From Paludibacter sp. (GTDB lineage: Bacteria > Bacteroidota > Bacteroidia > Bacteroidales > Paludibacteraceae), in contig NZ_WASO01000001.1 of the NCBI RefSeq assembly GCF_009712605.1, positions 1-64,000 on the forward strand: 64,000 nucleotides of DNA, given 5' to 3'. The translations under genes were made by a program, and so were the position numbers. A model generated the notes under the pieces. That model searched no databases. It was given only the letters and a program-made list of their open reading frames with translations, and was not told the origin of the DNA. Positions 27,561 to 35,216 of this stretch are shown here, one piece after another (within the stretch, counting starts at the first letter, position 1; every line of letters begins with the position of its first letter).

Positions 27561-28775
27561 TTATTTCCTGTCCTTCATTTTATTGATTTCCAGTCCGGCC
27601 TGAATAAAAGCGCCAAGTCCATGAGCATCATTGAGCGGAGTAGGGCGGGTGTAATAGAAAACCAGATCGTGCGAAATGCCTGTGCCGATACAGATACCGG
27701 AAATTTCTCCTTTTTCATTCACTTGTTTGGTAATTCCTTCCCAGGCACGTAGAGCAATCGTCCCGAATTCTTTGTCGAGCCATCCGCGATTGACCCCTTT
27801 GGCAACCGCATAGGCGAACATGGCTGAGCAGGAAGTTTCGGGGTATGAATCGTTTTTATCGAGTAACTGATGCCAAAGTCCCGACTGGCTTTGGTAGCGC
27901 GAAAAGCCAAGAATCTGACGCCGAAAAATCTGTAAGAGTTGCGGTCGGAGCGGATGGTTTTCGGGCAGTACATCGAGCAGATAAGCCTGCGCATAAATGC
28001 TCCAACCATTTGCACGCCCCCAGTGAGCGACACCCGGTTCTTTCAGGTAGTCGTAGTAGCAATGAAAATAGAGGCCGGTGATGGGGTCGTACAGCAGGTT
28101 ACTGAACAGAATTACCTGTTTGGCGGCAAAATCGAGGTATTCGCTGTTTTTGGAATAGTCACCCATTTTCGAAAGAAAGGAAATGCTCATGTAAAGATCG
28201 TCCAGCCAAACAATCTTGTGACCTTCCGGTCCGCGGGAGAGCGTGCCGTCTGCAAGGCGTCCTTCTTTGTGCAGGACGTAATCCCCAACCCGGTCTATAT
28301 AAGCTTTGTAGTCAGATCGGTTGTCGTACTGAACAGCGCAGATAAGACCAGCGGTCATGGCACCACAATCGTCCAGACTTTTCATCGCAGCAAAGCGATA
28401 ATAGGCCGGATTGCGAATTCCTTTTTCGTATTCTTTTCGGATAAATGGGCTGTTATCGAAAATAAACCGATAATTCTTCAGCACGAAATCCTTGTACCTT
28501 TCATCGCCGGTTTGTTTGAAAAGGTCGAGCATGGCCATGTTGAGCACCCCGTCTACATATCGCCACTCCAGATATTTGCTCTGAAACGCAAAATCACCGT
28601 CGGCAGGTAAATTCTTCGAGTCGGAATAAACTTTTCCCGTTTTCTTATCCACAATGTTGTAGGAGTGTTCGTTCAGGATATTGTCGGCCACCGAACGGAT
28701 CACCGACAAATCGTTGGATTGAGCCTGTAAGCTAAAGGCAGAAAATAGCAAAGGGAGAAGCAGTAATTTTTTCAT
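27561..28775 (-). CDS. GH105 unsaturated rhamnogalacturonyl hydrolase (YteR-like)
   Basis: Removes the terminal 4,5-unsaturated galacturonate from pectin lyase products. I start at the Met at 28775, which opens the signal peptide (MKKLLLLPLL...LQAQ) and leaves 13 bases after the CE8 stop; the frame from 28826 would overlap that gene. The (alpha/alpha)6 barrel motifs include KSLDDCGAMTAGL with the likely catalytic Asp and HWGRANGWSIYAQAYLLD. Length from this start is 404 residues. Last gene of the pectin operon. Confidence 0.9.
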   Translation of the reverse strand: MKKLLLLPLLFSAFSLQAQSNDLSVIRSVADNILNEHSYNIVDKKTGKVYSDSKNLPADGDFAFQSKYLEWRYVDGVLNMAMLDLFKQTGDERYKDFVLKNYRFIFDNSPFIRKEYEKGIRNPAYYRFAAMKSLDDCGAMTAGLICAVQYDNRSDYKAYIDRVGDYVLHKEGRLADGTLSRGPEGHKIVWLDDLYMSISFLSKMGDYSKNSEYLDFAAKQVILFSNLLYDPITGLYFHCYYDYLKEPGVAHWGRANGWSIYAQAYLLDVLPENHPLRPQLLQIFRRQILGFSRYQSQSGLWHQLLDKNDSYPETSCSAMFAYAVAKGVNRGWLDKEFGTIALRAWEGITKQVNEKGEISGICIGTGISHDLVFYYTRPTPLNDAHGLGAFIQAGLEINKMKDRK

Positions 28776-28788
28776 GGTGTTTGCAATT

Positions 28789-29814
28789 TTATTTGACGCT
28801 TTTATCCGGTGAATAGGAAAGAACATTCCAAAGCGCTTTTATTTTAGCTTCGGGATCCCATTTTCCTCCGAATGTCCAAAGTGCGTTGATTTGTTTGGGT
28901 TTGGGTGATCCTTTCGCCTTTTCCAGATTGTTTCCCATCCAGGCGAAATTCCCGCCTTCGCGTTTCACGTTGTACATATACACCCGTTGACCCCAGGGGC
29001 AGGGATCGAGCACCTGATCGGTATAAGCATATCCAATCGGATGATCGATGATTTTGTCGGTCATCGTGCAATTGATGAGGAAAAACTGAGCGTCGTGGTG
29101 GTAGCGGCCCAGCGTTACCGGACGTTTCGAGTCGAAATGAGAATCGGTAATGACCAGCTTTTTATCGTAATCGCCCCGTCCGTCATGCCAGATTAACGCC
29201 CGTCCATCGCCATAAAACGAGCAACGGGTCGCATAGCACCAACCTCTCGGGCACAAAAAATCGACTCCCGGACAACGCAGGTTGAGATCCGCGTGGTAAT
29301 ACATCCCTCCCTCTTTTGCCCAGAGTGACAATGCGTCGTTGCCATCGGCCCATACGTTGCAATTAATGATAATGGTACGCGTTGCAGTCCCAAATATCGC
29401 CATTTGATGGGCAGTAGTCGGCTCAATGGTACTGCCGTAGTTATTATAAACGGTCATGCCACTGATAATACAGTTGTCAGCTCCATCCTGCAATACAATC
29501 ACACCATTGCCGACTGGTTTGCCCTTGTACTCCTTCATTGTCCGTTTACTCGAAAGCTCCGCGAATATTATCCGTGTGCTGTCGCGATTTTCTCCGATCA
29601 ATACGATATTCGGTTTGTCAATAATCACCTTTTCTTTGTAAATGCCGTTTTTTACCAGGATGACATAAGGTTTGTCCGGTTTTTCAGGGGCAGCCTCGAT
29701 AGCCGCCTGAATGCTTGCGCCAGGGGAAACAATTGCCTGATAACGTTGGGCATGTAAAGGACTACATAGCATGATTGTGCAGCATGCTATAAAACTAGCA
29801 AGTTTGCTTTTCAT
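28789..29814 (-). CDS. Pectinesterase-like CE8 protein
   Basis: A 341-residue exported right-handed beta-helix protein from the ATG at 29814. It shows the CE8 N-terminal pattern (IQAAIEAAPEKP...NGIYKEKVII) and a long helix. The classical QDTLY and LGRPW motifs are replaced by GNDALSLW and LGRYHHDAQ, and the second Asp block reads GVDFLCPRGWC. So it belongs to the divergent CE8 subgroup common in Bacteroidota pectin loci, and its exact ester specificity is less certain than for the copy at 3974. It begins 8 bases after the PL10 stop. Confidence 0.82.
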   Translation of the reverse strand: MKSKLASFIACCTIMLCSPLHAQRYQAIVSPGASIQAAIEAAPEKPDKPYVILVKNGIYKEKVIIDKPNIVLIGENRDSTRIIFAELSSKRTMKEYKGKPVGNGVIVLQDGADNCIISGMTVYNNYGSTIEPTTAHQMAIFGTATRTIIINCNVWADGNDALSLWAKEGGMYYHADLNLRCPGVDFLCPRGWCYATRCSFYGDGRALIWHDGRGDYDKKLVITDSHFDSKRPVTLGRYHHDAQFFLINCTMTDKIIDHPIGYAYTDQVLDPCPWGQRVYMYNVKREGGNFAWMGNNLEKAKGSPKPKQINALWTFGGKWDPEAKIKALWNVLSYSPDKSVK

Positions 29815-29822
29815 GTTTGCTG

Positions 29823-30965
29823 TTATTTTGAAAGATGATTTTTCTTTTGCCATTCGGGAAATCTGGCTAACACTTTTGCCGGTTCATAGGTGTACCAGCC
29901 ATAACCGTTTCGGCGTTCGTAACTTATTTCTGCCAGAGAGCTTCTCTTAATACCATCGCGACTACAGAAGAAAGGCTTCTCTGTTGTCAGATCGTAAAAT
30001 CGGGCCCAAATAGGCGGTGCATCTTTATCTTCAAAGACAACACGGTCTCTTTGACCATTTTGGTTGGTTTCGCTTCCGATTTTTATCCCTTTTATCTCAT
30101 GATCTTCGAACCATTTTTCTGCACCGTTTACAGCCGAAATAATGGCTTTTGACGGATGGTCGATATCCATCAATAACAAGGCGATACCTACAGATTCGGC
30201 TCCGCTGAAAGAAGCCAGTTCGTAGGCACGTGCATTAGCCGGAGCAAGTGTTTTTTCGTTGTGTTGAGCACACCAAACGGTGGGGTGGTGGTTAATCTGA
30301 ATTTGTGTTTTGAGGATACATTCAACCCCTTTGTTGAATGCCATCTTCGCTTTTTCTTTAAGGTCTTTCCCCAACTCTAAAGGTGTAAATTCCTTATTAT
30401 CAGAAAACAGATCTTTAAGCAGTGTCATTACATTCACCATGGCATTGTCGTTGTAGGTAATGTGCATCGAATAGGGTTCTGTTTTATCCAAAAGTATCTC
30501 ATCCTGAGCATCTTTAACCGGAAAATACTGAGGCCATCCTCCATTTTCATATTGTGCCATGAAGATATACTTCACTCCTTTTTCGAATGCCTGCTTGTAT
30601 CGTTCGTCTTTCAAGTGAGCATATACTTTCGCCAGAAAACGCAATTCAGAGATGGTCGAGCCATTGTCAAACGTTCCGCCTTTTTCATCTTTGGTTTGTA
30701 GATAGTGTGTTCTCAGCGAATCGGAAAACGGATGATGATAAGGTTCATTTTTCGCCCATCCTCCAATTTCTTTCTGACTGATCAACACATTTTCTGCCAC
30801 CAATTTGGCTTCGTCAGTCCCATACCACTCTGATGGCATTCGGGTTGCCACCGTTTCCCATCTCATTTTGAGATAGTCTCCGGGTTTAACTTGTGGTTTA
30901 TTTTGAGCAAAACCCAAGGTTAATGGGAAAAGCAATAGTATTGTGATTAAATAGTTGTTTTTCAT
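29823..30965 (-). CDS. Pectate lyase, family PL10
   Basis: Cleaves de-esterified homogalacturonan by beta-elimination. After a signal peptide (ending LGFAQ), the (alpha/alpha) toroid carries the PL10 blocks: GGWAKNEPY, FDNGSTISELRFLA, QYENGGWPQYFP and ITYNDNAMVNVMTLL, where the Asp/Asn residues bind calcium and substrate. The C-terminal YERRNGYGWYTYEPAKVL closes the domain. The 380 residues are a single-domain length. It lies between GH43 and CE8 in a tight cluster. Confidence 0.92.
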   Translation of the reverse strand: MKNNYLITILLLFPLTLGFAQNKPQVKPGDYLKMRWETVATRMPSEWYGTDEAKLVAENVLISQKEIGGWAKNEPYHHPFSDSLRTHYLQTKDEKGGTFDNGSTISELRFLAKVYAHLKDERYKQAFEKGVKYIFMAQYENGGWPQYFPVKDAQDEILLDKTEPYSMHITYNDNAMVNVMTLLKDLFSDNKEFTPLELGKDLKEKAKMAFNKGVECILKTQIQINHHPTVWCAQHNEKTLAPANARAYELASFSGAESVGIALLLMDIDHPSKAIISAVNGAEKWFEDHEIKGIKIGSETNQNGQRDRVVFEDKDAPPIWARFYDLTTEKPFFCSRDGIKRSSLAEISYERRNGYGWYTYEPAKVLARFPEWQKKNHLSK

Positions 30966-30991
30966 CTGATTTTATGAGTTAAAGTCAACAG

Positions 30992-32521
30992 TTATTTTTT
31001 ATAAATGAAATTTCGGAAGACGGCTTTCCCATTGCCAAAGGCAAAAAGACCGGCACGCAGGCTAAGAAATTCGGCAAAAACGTTGTGGTTGTAGCCTGAA
31101 ATGTCGATGCTTCGGTCGAATTTTGTCCAGTTTTTTCCGTCGGAGCTTTGATAAAAACTCACCTCGTTATTGTCGTTCAGAATGCGAAGAAAACCGTGAT
31201 TGCCTGCCAATGAAGGAGAATGCGCTTTTCGGGATTGTTGTACAATAACTGAAGTCTCTTTACTATCAACCGCCAGACGAACATTGGCTTTTTCGTTGTA
31301 ATAAAGAGTCAGGCCGGCGGTAACACCGTCCTCGATTGCATATTCAACGATCACTTCGTACTTTTTATCGGCAGCATTTACCAGTAAAGGCGAACTGTCG
31401 GCAAACGAATTACCCTCGGCGGTCAATGTCAGTTTACCATCGCTTACCTGCACCCGTTCGGGCTTGAAAAGTTTATAAAATTGCCATTGCAACCCTAACG
31501 TATTTCCCGAAAAATTGTCGGACAATCCGATCCCGTCATTAGAAGGTTTAGCCTGCGGTTTTTGAATTTTAGCCCCGCTTTTTACTCCTTGCGGAATGCG
31601 GAACCAGCCGTCTTTGGTCCATTCCACCGGCAACATCAGCGTTTGACGTCCCAATGTATGAAAGCCTTTTTCGTAAGCATGATAGAGAATCCACCATTTG
31701 CCGGTGGCATCATCCACAAGCGTACCATGGCCCTGACTCCACCAGGTCTCGTCCCTGTTTTCGGTGTGAATGATGGGATTATAAGGCGAGTTTTCCCAAG
31801 GTCCTAACGGATTTTTAGAACGTGCCGTCACCACCATGTGCGAAGTGGCCGGGCCGGCTGTGCCACCTTCGGCTACCGTTTGATAGTAATAGCCGTTGTG
31901 ATAAGTAGCTTTGGGCGATTCCATGCAGAAACATTCGGTGCTCCATGTTTGCGGGAACTTCCAGCCGTCGTAAAATTTCACCGCTTCCCCGTCAGCTGCC
32001 AATCCGTCGGCAGTGAGTTTGATATAATAACCGTTGGATAGATAAAGATAACGCGTTCCGTCTTGTGCAACCAGGTGTCCGGGATCGATGAATCCGTGAA
32101 TCTTAAGGTCGACAGGCTCCGACCAGGGGCCAGCAGGAGATTTGGCATACACTGCCCAAAGCGTGCCTCCAGCCGGAAAGTAGATATAGTAAGTGTCGTT
32201 CACTTTTACAAAATCGGGAGCCCAAACCGAACCGACATTTTTGTTGAGCGCGTGAGTCACCCGTTCCCAATGGATAAGGTCGGTAGAATGCCAGATCAAC
32301 AATCCGGGATAGTAATTGAATGAAGAATGGGTCATGTAAAAATCATTGCCCACCCGCAGAATGGAAGGATCGGGATAATCTCCACCCAATACGGGGTTGG
32401 TATAGGTTTGATTATCAATTTTTTTATGGGTTGCCAGCTTGTTAGCTCCAAAAGTAGGCATAACAAACATTGAAATCAATAATCCGCAAAGGATGTGTTT
32501 GATGTTTTTCGATGTCTTCAT
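30992..32521 (-). CDS. GH43-family beta-xylosidase/arabinofuranosidase
   Basis: A 509-residue secreted glycosidase. The five-bladed propeller domain (about 40-330) shows the three GH43 acids: the base in GGDYPDPSILRVGNDFY, the pKa modulator in GSVWAPDFVKVNDTYYIYF, and the acid Glu in STECFCMESPK. A C-terminal beta-sandwich (about 350-509, with VIVEYAIEDGVTAGLTLYYN) resembles the module found in xylosidase-type GH43 enzymes. It acts on xylose or arabinose side chains; which one is not clear from sequence. Confidence 0.9.
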   Translation of the reverse strand: MKTSKNIKHILCGLLISMFVMPTFGANKLATHKKIDNQTYTNPVLGGDYPDPSILRVGNDFYMTHSSFNYYPGLLIWHSTDLIHWERVTHALNKNVGSVWAPDFVKVNDTYYIYFPAGGTLWAVYAKSPAGPWSEPVDLKIHGFIDPGHLVAQDGTRYLYLSNGYYIKLTADGLAADGEAVKFYDGWKFPQTWSTECFCMESPKATYHNGYYYQTVAEGGTAGPATSHMVVTARSKNPLGPWENSPYNPIIHTENRDETWWSQGHGTLVDDATGKWWILYHAYEKGFHTLGRQTLMLPVEWTKDGWFRIPQGVKSGAKIQKPQAKPSNDGIGLSDNFSGNTLGLQWQFYKLFKPERVQVSDGKLTLTAEGNSFADSSPLLVNAADKKYEVIVEYAIEDGVTAGLTLYYNEKANVRLAVDSKETSVIVQQSRKAHSPSLAGNHGFLRILNDNNEVSFYQSSDGKNWTKFDRSIDISGYNHNVFAEFLSLRAGLFAFGNGKAVFRNFIYKK

Positions 32522-32532
32522 ATCGGATGTTT

Positions 32533-32664
32533 TTATTTTATCAGTTTCAGTAAGATTGCCATATAAGGTTTTCCCGGTAATGCAATCGTCCGATTATCGC
32601 TTTCGTAGATGCCTTTCGTATCGGCTTTGGTGATTGTGAAAACCCTGAGGGACATGTTGTTCAT
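32533..32664 (-). pseudogene. Short C-terminal gene remnant between GH43 and the lyase gene
   Basis: A minus-strand frame ending at 32533 encodes about 43 residues from the Met at 32664 (40 from 32655), containing SLRVFTITKADTKGIYESD and ending in GKPYMAILLKLIK. Amphipathic strand-like composition and its place in an otherwise compact operon suggest the tail of a deleted enzyme gene. I do not recognise the family. It may also be a genuine tiny gene. Confidence 0.35.
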
Positions 32665-32721
32665 TCCCCAAAATGGTCTATTTGTTCGAAGTTTTCGGTC
32701 TCTCTTTCATAACTATCAATG

Positions 32722-34353
32722 TTATCGCTGACGTGCCCGCAGTTGCTCTTCGGTTAGCCCGTTTTTATGGGCTTCGATATAATTGATCAGCATCCGCATG
32801 TTGTGAATATAATCGCCTGTTGAAATATAAAGGGCATCCGATGGATCACGGTAAGGAGACGTATCCGTTTCGTCACCCACAAATGTCTTTACGTACTCTT
32901 CTGTCGGTTCTTTTTTTACCCCGTCGCCAATATACGGATGGCTGGTCATTCCGTGTTTTACTAACCAACGACCTTCTTTATCGAGCGACTGTACTGCCCT
33001 TTTTACGAAAGCGTCATCCGGTATGCGTGTCGGACGTTCGTGGCTCAAATCGTAATAGGTTACAGGAGTATCGTTTCCGTTATAGGTTTGTTCCAATAAC
33101 GGAGAATCTTTTGTAGCTTCCTCAACCGGCATAGCGCACAACTTGTTGTATTCATCCTGTAATTCCTGAATATTGACATACGATTTACCGCCGTAATGGC
33201 TCAGCAGATTGGTATCGTTGTAATCGACGTAATAGTAGCCGTAAACAACATTTGACCCTTTGCGATGAGGATAAATTGCTTTGTTAGTTCCTACTTCTAC
33301 AAACTTTGGATGGGAGTAGCGTCCGTTGTCAGTTTCATTTTGAGGTAGACGTGTTTGCTCTAACCATTTCAGGGCTAACGGAATCGGATTTAGGAACTTG
33401 CGATCGCCGGTATAGCGGTAGAAGTCCATCAATTGTTTGATGATAGCTTCGGTGTTTCGGGGCAACAGCGCTTTGGGTTCGTAGGTGCGGGCACCGGCAG
33501 TCTGAAGATTCAGATCCATTTGTTGACCCCATCCGCCACTGGCATCCTGTGAAATGATATAGAAATTCATGGCCCGTCTTATCGGATCGAGAAAACGTTG
33601 TTCGCCCAGCGTCAGATAACATTGGATGAGGAAATGGATATTTTCCCAGATCACGTCGTCATTGTAGGTGTAATAAGAAGTATAATCAGGATGTCCTTGC
33701 TTGTTGAAGTCGTACATCAGCGGATAGCGTTGTGGCCATGCACCGATAGGGTATTGGCTTTTAAGGATGAAATCGATGGCTTTATCCAATGCCGGTTTAT
33801 AAGCAGGATCGAGCTTGGTTAGATACATGCGCAGCAAGAAACGGGCTGTCTCTGATGTGACGTTGTCGTCGAAAGTACAGTTGCCGTAATAATGCTGGAA
33901 TTCTTCGAGACGCCAACCGTTTTTGCCAACAGTGTTGTACCACTGTTTCAACGAACGATCGCCTGCAAAATCGATCAGATAGTTCCAACCGCCTTCGGGA
34001 TGTTGTCCGTAGATGATCGCATTAGCTGCTTTTGTGGCTGCCTGATAATAATATTCGTTGCCGGTTGCACGATAGGCATCGAGCAGCATGTGCCCCACAA
34101 GTGTTGTTCCGGGATCCTGAAGCCAAATCATTGTTTTAGTGGCTTCCATTTCTCCCCAGCGGCGACTGAAATCGGGAGTGTAGTACCACAAATAGCCACC
34201 GTTTGTACTCACTTTTTCAACCATGAAGCGGGTAGCTTTCAACATGGTTTGTTCTACGTCCTGTGTCAATCTCGAATTGTCCTGTCCCTTGCTCATTTGA
34301 GTGCAAAAAACTACAGACAAAACAGAAAGAAGGAATACCTTCATTGTTCTCAT
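32722..34353 (-). CDS. PL10-like pectate lyase family protein
   Basis: A 543-residue exported protein, probably a pectin-active lyase. It shares the motif order of the PL10 neighbour: NGGYLWYY and WGEMEA at the front, QYPIGAWPQRYP (about 205) and YTYNDDVIWENIHFLI (about 235), then a second set of toroid helices and a C-terminal extension of about 150 residues. It is longer than the classical PL10 enzyme and could act on another pectic region. A second Met at 34344 opens a slightly shorter signal peptide. Same strand and cluster as the other pectin genes. Confidence 0.75.
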   Translation of the reverse strand: MRTMKVFLLSVLSVVFCTQMSKGQDNSRLTQDVEQTMLKATRFMVEKVSTNGGYLWYYTPDFSRRWGEMEATKTMIWLQDPGTTLVGHMLLDAYRATGNEYYYQAATKAANAIIYGQHPEGGWNYLIDFAGDRSLKQWYNTVGKNGWRLEEFQHYYGNCTFDDNVTSETARFLLRMYLTKLDPAYKPALDKAIDFILKSQYPIGAWPQRYPLMYDFNKQGHPDYTSYYTYNDDVIWENIHFLIQCYLTLGEQRFLDPIRRAMNFYIISQDASGGWGQQMDLNLQTAGARTYEPKALLPRNTEAIIKQLMDFYRYTGDRKFLNPIPLALKWLEQTRLPQNETDNGRYSHPKFVEVGTNKAIYPHRKGSNVVYGYYYVDYNDTNLLSHYGGKSYVNIQELQDEYNKLCAMPVEEATKDSPLLEQTYNGNDTPVTYYDLSHERPTRIPDDAFVKRAVQSLDKEGRWLVKHGMTSHPYIGDGVKKEPTEEYVKTFVGDETDTSPYRDPSDALYISTGDYIHNMRMLINYIEAHKNGLTEEQLRARQR

Positions 34354-34414
34354 CGGTAATAAACTTATTGGTTAGTAAAATGAGTTCAGGTTGAATGGTT
34401 CGGCCGGCAGGTTG

Positions 34415-35095
34415 TTATTTTCTGGTGAAAAGGTCGGGTGTTAAGGCTTTGGGTGTGATTCTGATTTTGTAGATGGCTCCTTTGAACCATGACAGTTCGT
34501 TTTGTCGGACTCCGAGGGCAGTCCTCCCCGTGAAGAACGGAGTCATCGGAATATTTTCCTGCAACTCTTTTTGACCATTGACGAAGGTTGTCAATCTGCC
34601 TTTGTCAACAACAAACGCTACATGATACCACTGGTTCGATGGATGTAGCAACGTAGAGTCGGCTAATGTTTTCTTTGAATCGTTCGCATTTAGAAACGCA
34701 TCGAAATACCAACCTTTGTTAGTGGATCGGAGTTCCATCATTACGCGACTTCCTTTTATCTCACCGCAATGGAAGAACCGTTGTTCAAATTTCCCTCCAT
34801 CGTCAGGGCGGAAGATAGCTTCAACGGTAAATTGTTCCAGTCCTGCTAATGGCATTTGATTGATGAAAATGCCATCTTTTGTTCCGTCAAACAAGACGGC
34901 TTTACCGAATTTAGAAGAAATTATTCGGGGATTCCCCAATACGCGGACACTATCTTTTGTTTTATCTAAAAACTTGCAGATAATCCATTCGGTATGGTTC
35001 TTACCGTTGAATTTAGCTTTCCCTTTTTGTGCTTGCAGGCATAAGGGCAGGCACAGAAGGATCAACAGGAGTGAATAAATTCTGGTTTGTGCCAT
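34415..35095 (-). CDS. LamG/concanavalin A-like secreted protein
   Basis: A 226-residue exported protein starting at the Met at 35095 (signal peptide ending LQAQ). The rest is one jelly-roll domain of the LamG/laminin_G_3 type: AVLFDGTKDGIFI, QFTVEAIFRPDDGG, QWYHVAFVVDKGRLTTFVNGQ and LGVRQNELSWFKGAIYKIRI follow the usual strand order. It could bind glycans or be a minor enzyme; no catalytic residues can be named. It sits between susD and the lyase gene. Confidence 0.8.
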   Translation of the reverse strand: MAQTRIYSLLLILLCLPLCLQAQKGKAKFNGKNHTEWIICKFLDKTKDSVRVLGNPRIISSKFGKAVLFDGTKDGIFINQMPLAGLEQFTVEAIFRPDDGGKFEQRFFHCGEIKGSRVMMELRSTNKGWYFDAFLNANDSKKTLADSTLLHPSNQWYHVAFVVDKGRLTTFVNGQKELQENIPMTPFFTGRTALGVRQNELSWFKGAIYKIRITPKALTPDLFTRK

Positions 35096-35116
35096 GGATG
35101 TTAAGGTTGTCAAATC

Positions 35117-35192
35117 AAAGAGTCCGGTTTTGCGCCGGACCCTTTATCTGATTTGTAGTAAATAAATCGGCCGTTCGATAAACCGACCGATT
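35117..35192 (-). terminator. Two hairpins between susD and the enzyme genes
   Basis: GTCCGG (35122-35127) with CCGGAC (35135-35140), and AATCGG.CG (35165-35173) with CG.CCGATT (35184-35192). Reading on the minus strand both follow the susD stop. They may partly end transcription or protect the susCD mRNA, giving more susCD than enzyme transcript. Confidence 0.5.
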
Positions 35193-35216
35193 CAGGCATA
35201 AGTTCAAAAATTATTG

